Origin: PNON01 sp963757065
GTDB taxonomy: Bacteria > Chloroflexota > Anaerolineae > Anaerolineales > Anaerolineaceae
Assembly (NCBI GenBank): GCA_963757065.1
Contig: CAVWQC010000002.1
Span: 124,001 to 188,000, forward strand
DNA: 64,000 nucleotides
Direction of reading: 5' to 3'
The notes under the pieces were generated by a model, which saw nothing but the letters and a program-made list of their open reading frames with translations, was not told the DNA's origin and made no database searches. The first letter of the stretch is position 1. Each line of letters opens with the position of its first letter. Positions 38,678 to 48,745 of this stretch are shown here, piece after piece. The translations under genes were made by a program, and so were the position numbers.

Positions 38678-39598
38678 ATGGACAAAAGCTCTCCCGCGAA
38701 ACGTAAAGTATTATTTTTTGCCATCCTGACAATTTTTATTAACTTCGCCTGTAGAATAGGAGCATTGCCAGCAACCCAAATTTCACCTCCGACTCCTACT
38801 CAATATCCAGTCCAACCGACTGAAACAATTTTTCCGACGATCTCGCTTGACACTGAAGTGATCATTCCGGAATTGCAGTATACCGAAATTCCTCCAGTCA
38901 ATTTGGCAGAAGAAGCAATATGGATTCAATCTCCACTCCCAGGAGAGCAGGTCAGCGATGAGATTTTACTCCAGGGTATTGCCGATCCAACTTTTGAACA
39001 GAATCTGGGAATCCGTTTGGTTGATGAAAATGGAAGTGAGCTCTTCCGGGGTAGTACTATCATCAAATCAGAAGCTGGAACACGTGGCGGGTTTTCGGAA
39101 ACAATTGATATTTCTGGCACTCCAACCCAACCTGCAATCCTCCAGGTATTTTCAAGCAGTCCCAAAGATGGCAGCGTCACTCATTTATCATCAGTCGTTG
39201 TACACCTAAACTCAGGGGACAGTTCAAATACGAATACAAACTCGATCAATGAACGAATAAATATTACGGGCATAACTCAACCGTCGTCAAGTTCTGATCA
39301 TGAAGTCAATATAACTGGTAACGCCTGGGGATCTTTTGAAAATACCCTGAATTACGCCGTATGTGGAGAGATTTCAGGTAATACTCTCGATTTAATATGC
39401 GGCTCCACGGAAAATAGGCTTATTGATGGTGTACTCATCACAAACGCCAGTGATATGGGTCTACCCGGCAATTTCGAAATATCCCTACCAAACACTAATA
39501 CATTCCCCCCATCAGCAACCATAGTCGTTTATTCGGTATCGCCGATGAATGGCGCTATTGATCATGCAGCCAGCCACGCAATTTTCCCAGAAGAATGA
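38678..39598 (+). CDS. Secreted or membrane-anchored protein with Gmad2 domain
   Basis: 306 residues. N-terminal membrane segment (VLFFAILTIFINFACRIG), possibly a poorly matching lipobox with Cys 28, then a Pro/Thr linker. Residues about 85-175 match the Gmad2 immunoglobulin-like domain (IWIQSPLPGEQVSDEILLQG ... VHL). The C-terminal third is a second beta-rich region I do not recognise. GGAGG precedes ATG 38678. Probably an extracellular envelope protein; role unknown. Its stop overlaps the DUF309 start by 4 bp. Confidence 0.7.
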   Translation: MDKSSPAKRKVLFFAILTIFINFACRIGALPATQISPPTPTQYPVQPTETIFPTISLDTEVIIPELQYTEIPPVNLAEEAIWIQSPLPGEQVSDEILLQGIADPTFEQNLGIRLVDENGSELFRGSTIIKSEAGTRGGFSETIDISGTPTQPAILQVFSSSPKDGSVTHLSSVVVHLNSGDSSNTNTNSINERINITGITQPSSSSDHEVNITGNAWGSFENTLNYAVCGEISGNTLDLICGSTENRLIDGVLITNASDMGLPGNFEISLPNTNTFPPSATIVVYSVSPMNGAIDHAASHAIFPEE

Positions 39599-39972
39599 TG
39601 CAAAAACCTGAATTACCTGACGCATTTCTTCACGGCCTGGAACTATTGAACCGTGGAGAATACTTTGAAGCGCATGAAGCCATCGAAGCTGCATGGCGTG
39701 CTGAACCGGGAGAAATTCGTCAGCTTTACCAGGGGATTTTGCAGGTGGCTGTGGTTTATCACCATGTTACCCGCCATAATTATTATGGGGCCAGAAAAGT
39801 GATTCGGCGGGCAATATCCAATTTATCCCCTTTTATGGAGATAGTTTTATTTGATATTCCGGAAATCATAAACAGCCTGGAAATCATCGATTCCAGGCTG
39901 CTTGTGATTGGATCAAATAAAGCTGAGATAATCAATCCAGCATTATTACTGCCTGTCAAACTTCGTCGATAA
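39595..39972 (+). CDS. DUF309 family protein
   Basis: 125 residues, all helical. LNRGEYFEAHEAIEAAWRAE and LYQGILQVAVVYHHVTRHNYYGARKVIRRA are the DUF309 signature, with conserved His and Glu suggesting a metal or active site. No biochemical function is established for the family. Translationally coupled to the Gmad2 gene by ATGA, an odd pairing of an extracellular and a cytoplasmic product. Its end overlaps the convergent cyclase gene by 17 bp. Confidence 0.8.
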   Translation: MMQKPELPDAFLHGLELLNRGEYFEAHEAIEAAWRAEPGEIRQLYQGILQVAVVYHHVTRHNYYGARKVIRRAISNLSPFMEIVLFDIPEIINSLEIIDSRLLVIGSNKAEIINPALLLPVKLRR

Positions 39973-40595
39973 GTACCACTCGGGCAGGAGCACCATCAGA
40001 TCCCGCCAGTTTAAGCGGCAGACAGATCAGTGAATAATACCCTGTGGATACAGCATGCAGATCCAAGCCCTCAATAATGACCATGCCTGCTTTAAGCAAA
40101 GCTTCATGGGTAGGCCGGCTCTGTTTATACGGTGCAATGGAAAGGTAATCGATCCCAACCACATGTATCCCTTTAGCTACCAATAATTTTGCCCCATCTT
40201 CAGCCAACCCGACGAAATCAGTCTTGAATTCGGTATCCCCTTTTTCCCAGAATTCAGAGTTGCTGGTTTTCATCAATAACCGGGTTATACCTGATGGAAT
40301 GTGCAAAGCTTCTAATACCTCAGCGGTAGATATTTCCAGAATCAGGAGGTATTTCCACCACAAAACACGGACCGATTAGATCAGATAACGATATCCGGTC
40401 TACACCTGTCCCTCCCTGAAGGAAGTGAACAGGCGCATCGATATGTGTTCCTGTGTGTACTTGCATTTCCAAATGGGATACATTCGAATTTGCTCCGTCC
40501 TCGATCTTGCGCACCCGTTCAAGGCTGACCCAGGGATCTCCCGGCCAGACAGGCAGTTTGTCAGATAGTGTAAGTGATACATCTATGATTCGCAT
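39956..40595 (-). CDS. Cyclase / kynurenine formamidase-like metal hydrolase (one frame break)
   Basis: 212 residues after removing one base near 40335. MRIIDVSLTLSDKLPVWPGDP opens the protein and MQVHTGTHIDAPVHF carries the HxGTHxDxPxH metal motif of the cyclase (PF04199) family. Later VGIDYLSIAP, HEALLKAGMVIIEGLDL and LPLKLAGSDGAPARVVLI are the family's closing motifs. Members hydrolyse N-formylkynurenine, isatin or cyclise polyketides. Start 40595 has GGAGG at the right distance. Divergent from the thiolase gene. Confidence 0.85.
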
Positions 40596-40723
40596 GATAC
40601 CTCCATAGCTTTTATTTGAAATAATTATACCTATATCATCTGACTCTTGCCCAACCTGATAGATACTGACAGGGATGCTGGCTATAATTAGGCTTGATAG
40701 ACACATCCATTCATGAGGTCATT

Positions 40724-41878
40724 ATGAGAGAAGTTGCAATTATTGGAATCGGGCAAACAAAAGTTGATGAACACTGGGATAAATCCTTAAAAGAATTGGC
40801 TGGAGAAGCTGTCATTGATGCCATGCGTGATGCCAACCGGGATTACGCAGATGCAGTTTACATCGGTAATATGATGTCCGGCTCCGCCAACCACCAGCAG
40901 CACCTGGGAGCTTTGATCGCGGATTGGGTCGGCCTTCGATACACCGAAGCCATCAAAGTGGAATCAGCTTGCAGCTCAGCAGCTTCTGCTTTCCGGGCAG
41001 GGTTAATGGCTGTTGCTTCAGGTCAGTTGAATTGTGTTGTTGTGGCGGCAGTCGAAAAGATGACTGATTCAACCATGGCAGAGATCACCACCGAATTAGC
41101 TACTGCTGCTGATGCTGATTATGAAGCCGGAATGGGTTTGTCATTTGTTGCCTTAAATGCGCTGATAATGAAACGATACATGCATGAATATGGCTGGAAA
41201 AAGGAAGATTTTGCTCCATTTCCGATCAACGCCCATGCTAATGCGGTGCACAATCCCAATGCCCGTTTTCAGGAAGCGATCACCCTGGAAACTTATTTAA
41301 AAGCCGGAATGATCTGCCCACCCATCAATTTGCTCGACGCTTCCCCGGTTGGTGATGGCGCTGCTGCTGCAGTACTCGTTCCATTCGATTCGGTCATCCG
41401 GAATGGCAGGCCAATAGTAAAAGTAGTTGGTTCAGGAGGAGCGACAGATTCCATCGGGATTCACCATCGGCGGGAACCATTGTTCTTGAAAGCAGCCGAA
41501 ATTTCATCCAAACAGGCCTACCAGCAATCCGGATTGACTCCAAAAGATATCGATTTTTTCGAACTCCATGATGCTTTTTCGATCATGGCTGCTTTGTCGC
41601 TTGAGGCATCCGGTTTCGCTGAAAGAGGTCAGGGACCCCGAATGGCCAATAACGGTGATATTTTCCCCACCGGAAAACTCCCGGTTTCCACCCGTGGAGG
41701 ATTAAAAGCCCGCGGACATCCAGTTGGTGCAACCGGTCTCTACCAGATTACAGAAGTTGTCCAGCAATTACGCGGTGAAGCTGGCGGCAACCAGTTGGAT
41801 GGTGTCACGACCGGTATGGCTCAGAATATCGGGGGCAGCGGATCGAATATCGTAACGCATATACTTCAGCGTGTTTAG
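40724..41878 (+). CDS. Thiolase-family acyltransferase (acetyl-CoA acetyltransferase/SCP2-like)
   Basis: 384 residues. The nucleophile Cys lies in VESACSSAASAFRAG (about 87), and the second half has FELHDAFSIMAAL (NEAF-type) and GGLKARGHPVGATGLYQ with the catalytic His. The C-terminal Cys motif of classical degradative thiolases is replaced by AQNIGGSGSN, as in SCP2/archaeal-type thiolases. In archaea such enzymes form an HMG-CoA channel with a DUF35 protein, but none is adjacent here. ATG 40724 has GAGG upstream; a -10 TATAAT stands at 40683-40688. It condenses or cleaves acyl-CoA; direction unknown. Confidence 0.85.
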   Translation: MREVAIIGIGQTKVDEHWDKSLKELAGEAVIDAMRDANRDYADAVYIGNMMSGSANHQQHLGALIADWVGLRYTEAIKVESACSSAASAFRAGLMAVASGQLNCVVVAAVEKMTDSTMAEITTELATAADADYEAGMGLSFVALNALIMKRYMHEYGWKKEDFAPFPINAHANAVHNPNARFQEAITLETYLKAGMICPPINLLDASPVGDGAAAAVLVPFDSVIRNGRPIVKVVGSGGATDSIGIHHRREPLFLKAAEISSKQAYQQSGLTPKDIDFFELHDAFSIMAALSLEASGFAERGQGPRMANNGDIFPTGKLPVSTRGGLKARGHPVGATGLYQITEVVQQLRGEAGGNQLDGVTTGMAQNIGGSGSNIVTHILQRV

Positions 41879-41937
41879 AACCATTTTCGCAATCTCGTAC
41901 CAGGTTGGATATAATAATATTCAGCCTGGTATTTATT

Positions 41938-42800
41938 ATGACTGAAAACTCAATAGCACTTGAAAATCTAAAAAAATATAGACAGAAAATATATAGGTCA
42001 TCAGTCGAAGATCGAATTCATTCATTGGATGCTGCAATTGGATTTATCAACCAGCGTGGTCTGATTGCTTTTTGGCCTTTAAATGGGATTCCGATGCCCA
42101 GCCTTTGGGCAGCCGCAGCAGGAGACCGCCCGGTCCCGGATGAACATGATGACCCCGGTCACATTACCTGGGGGTGGAAAGATGAACTTCTCAGCCGGAA
42201 AAAATGCTTTTATGCAAGAATTCTTTGTAAAAGAAATTTTTTCGTCAGCCTTGACCTCATACCTAATCTTTATGCCTTGACCGGGAATACTGGCGACCCA
42301 TCAGAGGATCACAAGATCCTGTATGATTCCGGTGAACTATCTCACGCAGCTTTCGTGATCTATGAAACAATACTGAATTCAGGTCCTATGGATACTATCA
42401 CTCTGAAACGGGCTGCTCATCTGACCGGTAAGGAGGGAGATCGGCAATTCAACCAGGCAATTGACACCCTGCAAAATGATATCAAGATTTTACCTGTTGG
42501 TATCTCCCGTTCAGGCGGTTGGCATTATTCTTTCATTTACGATCTTGTTCCTGCGCCATTTTCCTGATCTTATTGAACGAACCCGGTTCGTTTCGGAACA
42601 GGATGCGCGAAAAACATTGATCCTCAATTACCTTAATTCTGTTGGTGCTGCAAGCGAAAACGAAATACGAAAACTCTTCAGGTGGGAGTTGAATATCACT
42701 CACTCAGATTTGGATGAGTCTGATCGCATCCAAACGGATCACACAAATCATGATTGTCGACAAAACTTTACGATTCCTTGTTACGCAATCCCCGATATGA
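41938..42800 (+). CDS. AlkZ-related winged-helix protein (two frame breaks)
   Basis: 286 residues after removing one base near 42555 and one near 42720. The first gives FLRHFPDLIERT and the second gives DLDELIASKRITQIMI, both as in the family. Core motifs: FINQRGLIAFWPLNGIPMPSLW, GHITWGWKDELLSRKKCFYA and FVSLDLIPNLYALTG. These resemble proteins named AlkZ-related, distant kin of the YcaQ/AlkZ DNA glycosylases that unhook cross-links. The QxR-type catalytic motif of AlkZ is not evident, so glycosylase activity is doubtful. ATG 41938 is chosen; a TTG at 41905 overlaps a -10-like box (TATAAT, 41910-41915). Confidence 0.65.
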
Positions 42801-42837
42801 TTTAGAATAGATGTATATACAAATATAGAGGTGGTTC

Positions 42838-45800
42838 ATGGAATTTCACATCAGTCGGAAATCACGGGATAAGTATCAGTTTAGCGATACCCTATTTTCT
42901 TTCGACGGAAATGTGATCTTTTCCAATACCCGCTCAATTCGGGAGTTCACAAGTCTGATGAACAACCGTATTGACCTATCAGTATTCCCCGAAAAAGCTG
43001 TTCATGCTAGTCAGATCAATGCCATGGGGTTGATAGATGAGATCCTGCATTACATCTTTCAGCTTTATCGTACTCAGATCAATCCAAATATCCTAAATGG
43101 GCTATATGAAAAATTAGAGAACGAACTGACTCCAGTAACACTGACTGCTGTATTAACCCGGTTTTGTGACGAGTTTCCACCTAATGAAGTATATAAAGAT
43201 CAGGTTCCAATCGAAATATATTTGGCAGGAAAAACTGCTGAGCGAGATAACCGCCACATCGTGTTGGAAGAGATATTGATGTTATGGCTGACCAATATTA
43301 ATCCGGCATACATGCAATATTCCGAATTATTCGATGATGCAGACCTCGCCCATACCAGTTCGTATTCACTCGTTGATTCAAGTTGCCAGAGCGTTTTTTA
43401 AAGAACAGCCTTTCTTCGGACCAGAAAAAACTGACCTGCTGTCTTTACTACATAAACCAGTCGAAGCTGCCCCTTACTCCCTCACCGGTCAATTGGAGTA
43501 CATACGTACCAATTGGGCATCATTGTTAGGATCACTGCTCTCCAGGCTCCTCTCTGCTCTTGATTTTATTAACGAAGAAACAAAAGCCATATTTAATGGA
43601 CCTGGACCGGCACAGATCCCCGATTATAAGACCATTGGTCAGTTGGTCGACCTTGAATATGAAAGGTTTTCACAGGACAAAGATTGGATGCCAAAGCTGG
43701 TATTAATGGCAAAAAATTCTTATGTGTGGTTGGATCAACTTTCCAAAAAATATAATCGTTCCATCACAAAATTGAATGAAATTCCTGATGAAGAATTGGA
43801 TTTTCTCGCCCAGGCTGGTTTCACTGGTTTATGGCTGATTGGCCTTTGGCAGCGCAGCAAGGCTTCTGAACAGATCAAACGCCTTTGCGGTAACCCGGAA
43901 GCAGTTGCATCAGCGTACTCAATACAATCTTATCGGATAGCGGATGATCTTGGCGGAGAAGGTGCATTTCAAAACCTGCGAGACCGCGCCTGGAACCGGG
44001 GAATTCGCATGGCAAGCGATATGGTCCCCAACCATATGGGAATCGATTCTGACTGGGTTTTGCATCAACCTGATTATTTCTTATCACTGGATTACTGCCC
44101 CTTCCCATCATATTCATTTAATGGCCAAAACTTATCTCCTGATCCCGGGATTGGTATTCATATTGAAGATCACTACTTCACACGCACTGATGCGAGTGTT
44201 GTCTTTAAACGGACAGACTATTCTTCCGGTTCTGAGAAGTATATATATCATGGCAATGATGGTACAGTCATGCCCTGGAATGATACAGCTCAACTCAATT
44301 ATTTAAATCCGGAAGTAAGGGAAGCCATCATCCAGGTAATCCTGGATGTGGCCAGAAGAACACCCATTATTCGTTTTGACGCTGCAATGACATTGGCGAA
44401 AAAGCATATCCAGCGTCTATGGTTCCCTGAGCCGGGTTCCGGGGGAGCCATTCCAACCCGATCAGACCATGGCTTATCTAAGGCTGATTTTGACCGGCTC
44501 CTTCCGGAAGAATTCTGGCGTGAAGTCGTTGACCGGGTAGCCAATGAGGTTCCTGATACGCTATTGCTGGCTGAAGCTTTCTGGTTGATGGAAGGGTACT
44601 TCGTACGCACTTTAGGGATGCATCGGGTTTATAACAGTGCCTTTATGCATATGCTGCGTAATGAGGACAATGCAAATTTCAAGACCTTGATCAAGAACAC
44701 GCTTGAATTTGATCCGGATATTCTGAAACGTTATGTTAACTTTATGAATAATCCGGATGAAAAAACAGCTGTGGATCAATTCGGCAGCGGAGATAAATAC
44801 TTTGGTGTTTGTACTGTTTTAGCCACCCTGCCAGGGTTGCCCATGTTTGGACACGGTCAGTTGGAGGGATTTTCAGAAAAGTATGGGATGGAATATCGAC
44901 GCGCCTACCTGGATGAAAAAGTGGATGAAGGTTTATTGAGCCACCATTACAAAGTGATCTTCCCGCTGCTCCAAAAAAGAGAACGCTATTCCGGTGCAGC
45001 CAATTTCAGGCTATATGATTTTTACCGCCCTGATGGTTCAGTTGATGAGGATGTATTTGCATATTCCAATAAGGGTTGGTCTGAAAAGTCCCTTGTGCTG
45101 TATCATAATAATTTTTCAACTACGCAGGGCTGGATAAAAATTGCTGCACCAACTCTGGTTAAAAAAGATGGAAATAATCAGATGGTGGTTGATTCTTTGT
45201 CTTCAGTTTTGGAGTTAACAGATCGATCTGATCACTTCCTGATCTTCAAAGAGCTAAACACGGGATTGATGTTCATCCGGGATTCGGCCAAATTGATTCA
45301 GGAAGGTTTATCCTTTGATTTGCACGCATATGATTACCGGGTTTTTGGCGAATTCCATGAAGTCCACGAAGAAACAGGTACTCATTTCCGTGAGATTCAT
45401 GATCATTTAGCTGGTCGTGGTGTCCTGGACCTTTACCAGGAGATCCATCGTCTCCACGTTCGCCCGGTTATCGCTGCACTTCAAAATATGATGGATCAAA
45501 ATTCCCTTGCAGATTTGCAGAATTTATTGATCGATTTCACCAACGTCTCTCTACGAGGGTTCATTGCGAGTGTGAAAGATCGATCTGCAAATCTATACGA
45601 TGCATTTCGAAATTATGATCCCAATGTTTCTTCTTTGGAATGTTTCCAATCGGATCTTGAGGAGCAAATTAAATATATCGGTTCGATATTCCATCAATAT
45701 AAATTAGGATATGGAGCTCAACAAACAATAACAATGGAAATTTTCAACCGATCATTGGATGAACTTTGGAATTTGGAAAATATACCGGCATTATGGTTAT

Positions 45801-46291
45801 GGATCATCGTAAATTCGCTTGTCAAGAATTCACCTGTTTCTGAATTTCAACCATTACAAAAGACATATAGGGAATTGTTCCTTGATGAATTCTTTGGGTC
45901 AATTACCGAAACCAAGCAGATCAGTGGCAGGTTGAACAATACAATACGCATATTGATGCAGCAGGTCCCATCCCTGGAAGTATTAACAGGATCTCCTGGT
46001 CATTACATTAAGTCCATACTCCAAAACCCTTCTATCCACCCGATCCTGGGTATCAACAGATCCAATGATGTTGTTTGGTTCAATCAGGAACTAATGCAAG
46101 AGTGGACAGGCATCCAGGCATTTTTGAATACATATTGGATCAATAACATTTCCGATTGGGATGACAACAAAAAGCTTGAAGAAACTATCAGGGCAACTCA
46201 GTGCCTGGAAAAAATCAGGTTAAAAATTCCGGAAAGTGACTTCAAAGTCGAAAAGCTTATCTCGTTGCTCGATGGTGACTATTTGTTATAA
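42838..46291 (+). CDS. Large GH13 alpha-amylase-family protein (one frame break)
   Basis: 1150 residues after removing one base near 43345. About 380 N-terminal residues hold unrecognised helical regions. The (beta/alpha)8 domain shows region I SDMVPNHMG (about 393), region II IIRFDAAMTLAKKH with the nucleophile Asp (about 513), and region III LLLAEAFWLMEG with the acid/base Glu (about 577). In region IV the usual NHDE reads NNPDE: Pro replaces the transition-state His while Asp remains. About 400 C-terminal residues are helical with no clear family. No signal peptide, so probably cytoplasmic glycogen or maltodextrin metabolism. AGAGGTGG precedes ATG 42838. Overlaps GH57 convergently by 13 bp. 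Confidence 0.8.
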
Positions 46292-47701
46292 CGTAGATCT
46301 TTTTTTATGTTTTTTCTACCGCGTTCATAGTATTCCATAAATACATCATATCCATTCACATTATAGCGGGTGCTTTTAACATCCTTCAATTTACTTGCCA
46401 TTTCATCAGCCAGTTCCCTGTGGGAAGCTTGTTCAAGTAATACAGTTACCTGGGCTGCATACCCAATATTATTTCTGGGTTCGATCCGATTTAGTTCATC
46501 AAAGAACCAGCCGCAAGATGTAAACATTTTTTGACGGGCAGCTTGTGATTCCATTAATGCTGTAAACCATCTTAATTCTATAGTATCCATTTTATGACCG
46601 GAGTATATTTTCCCGAATTTCTCAATTGTCATATCTCCCAGCAGCACTTTTATATATTCATCTCTCATATCATAGGGGTCTGAGAAGATCCGCAGGGATT
46701 CTGCTTCATAGATTTGGTCCAGGCATTCTGCTATATCGTTTAATGCTAACCGTAATGGTGCTTTCCAACTGCTGCCCGGAGTGCAACCACAATCCTCAGC
46801 CCATCTGGCGACACCATGATGGCAGCTCCATGATGTTCTTGGTCGAATCATGGTGGTAGACTTTGCAGGATGATCCAGTAGAAATTTACCAGGATAGGTA
46901 TATTGAACAGATCCACCCAAAACCGGACCGCTCAAGAGCCTTTGCAGGAATTTATCTCGAAATTTTTGGTGGTGGCCATACAATTCACCATCCGATGCAG
47001 CGATGATCAATTCTTCTTTTTTATTGTTCCGATAGTGAGGTAGTAAGAATTCAACTAGAAAACGGTCAGCATTGGATGTTGCCCCGGGGTCGAAACTGAT
47101 GCGAGTGCTGATATCCATCTGGTAAAAGAATACAGTAATGGTTTTTCCATTGGATAGATTCACCAGGTAAGGTCTTGAAGTATCCAACCCATTTTCTTCG
47201 GTTTGCCACGGAGCCAGAATGGTGTATTTGATTCCATATTCAGAGAGTATTTCCAGGGTTTCATCTATCTACCGCTGCTTCCGGCAGCCACATGCCTTCG
47301 GGGGAATGTCCAAATCGGTGTTTAAAATCTGCAATACCCCATGAAATTTGAGTCCGTTTATCTCTGTCAGTCGCAAGCGGTAATATCACATGGTTATATG
47401 CCTGTGCAATCGCATTACTGCTTCCATATTTTGAATAATTGCGATTTTCTTGATCAAGTATTGCCTGATATGTTATTGGATCGTAAGTTTCCATCCACCT
47501 GAACAAAGTCGGTCCAATATTAAAACTGATCTGCTCGAAATTTCCCAGCTCAGCATTTGGCTTATAACATTCAGCATGGATTCGCTCGTTCCAATTATGA
47601 TATGGAGCTACTCCAGATTCGTTAGGTATCAAACCTGTGATCGCATCTTCACGGGGTGGTTGATAAAAATGACCATGAATACAAAAATACCTCTGACTCA
47701 T
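46279..47701 (-). CDS. GH57-family glycoside hydrolase (one frame break)
   Basis: 473 residues visible after removing one base near 47265 (AAVDDETLEILSEYG). FCIHGHFYQPPRED is the first conserved GH57 region, GMWLPEAAVD holds the catalytic Glu, and IIAASDGELYGHH holds the second catalytic Asp. WSCHHGVARWAEDCGC is a typical later motif of the DUF3536-bearing GH57 group. Family members act as amylopullulanase, 4-alpha-glucanotransferase or branching enzymes. It is shorter than many DUF3536 members (about 800), so the C-terminal portion may be reduced. The start overlaps the NAD-binding gene by ATGA. Together with GH13 it suggests alpha-glucan turnover. Confidence 0.8.
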
Positions 47702-48633
47702 GATGGTTTTTTATAAAATTCTTTATACGGAAATGTGCGTTTCCCGGGCTTCAAATATCCGATTTTTTGTGCGAACCTGGCTGGTAGAATCCCAAATTCC
47801 CTGGGAAGACTATCAATTGTGCAGGTTCGATTTGCAGACAAATAGTCCAACCAGAAGGTTGAAACTGGAAAAGAAGGAAATGCATTTTCCATAATGACTG
47901 TGAAAAAACGTAAATAGGCTGGATGAATTGTAATGATCCTCTTCTTCAATCCAATTTTTTGCTTCACAATTTGTACGATTTCCTGAATACTCATATACTC
48001 ACCCCCACCAATCTCATACACCTTGTTTCGGGTCTTTTGGTCATCCAGAGAACTGGTAATGCACCCAACGAGATCTTCGATCCAGATCGGTTGGATAACG
48101 TTGGATCCATCACCCGGTAAAAGGAAGATAAAGGGGATCGCCTGCATTAATGTCCGTATCCCTTCCGTTAAATGATCGGATGGACCATAAACCAGGGCAG
48201 TCCTGAATATTGTGTAATCTACTCCACACGCTTTGATATAGTTTTCGGAAATACCTTTGGTTTTTAATGTAGGATACGCAGATGCTCGGTCAGCATCCAA
48301 ATGGCTCAGGTAAATGATCCTGTCCACACCTGTTTCCGCTGCTGCTGTGCTGATGGCTTTGGTGGATTCGATATCGATCTTGAGGAGGTCGGTCTTACTT
48401 CCTTTATTCTCACCAGTAACAAGATGGATGACTGTTTGGACATCTTTCATAGCAGCTCTTATCCCCCTTAAATCCAATAAGCTGGCTACTACAACATCCA
48501 CTGGCACCCCACGAGGTAAGTTGGGTGTCTTCTTGGATGGTTTGATCAAACTTCTAACTTCATATCCTGAACTTATAAGTTGACGGATTAATGCCTGGCC
48601 AATGAATCCGGTGCCGCCTGTAACTAGTATCAT
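47698..48633 (-). CDS. NAD(P)-binding NmrA/NDUFA9-like atypical SDR protein
   Basis: 311 residues. MILVTGGTGFIGQALIRQLI is the Rossmann dinucleotide motif (GxxGxxG). TVIHLVTG, VDRIIYLSHLDAD and FRTALVYGPSDHL follow; the active-site YxxxK of classical SDRs is not clearly present, as in the atypical NDUFA9-like group. ILPGDGSNVIQPIWIEDLVGCI is a conserved central motif of that group. These proteins often act in quinone or complex I related functions or as regulators. Start 48633 sits 7 bases from a -10 box, so the message may be leaderless. It ends overlapping GH57. Confidence 0.8.
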   Translation of the reverse strand: MILVTGGTGFIGQALIRQLISSGYEVRSLIKPSKKTPNLPRGVPVDVVVASLLDLRGIRAAMKDVQTVIHLVTGENKGSKTDLLKIDIESTKAISTAAAETGVDRIIYLSHLDADRASAYPTLKTKGISENYIKACGVDYTIFRTALVYGPSDHLTEGIRTLMQAIPFIFLLPGDGSNVIQPIWIEDLVGCITSSLDDQKTRNKVYEIGGGEYMSIQEIVQIVKQKIGLKKRIITIHPAYLRFFTVIMENAFPSFPVSTFWLDYLSANRTCTIDSLPREFGILPARFAQKIGYLKPGKRTFPYKEFYKKPS

Positions 48634-48640
48634 AGACAGT

Positions 48641-48649
48641 ATTATAGCA
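48641..48649 (-). promoter_or_regulatory. Extended -10 for the NAD-binding/GH57 operon, leaderless arrangement
   Basis: Minus-strand TGCTATAAT (-10 TATAAT at 48641-48646), 7 bases before ATG at 48633 and no Shine-Dalgarno between. Same spacing as the promoter at 32654-32682. Confidence 0.5.
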
Positions 48650-48745
48650 GAGCAACCTGCCTGTTCAGGTGCCAATATTCTCTGGCAAACAACTTGCATC
48701 AAAATGCCATATAAAAATGCCAACTATTATTAAGGTAGATATTCC

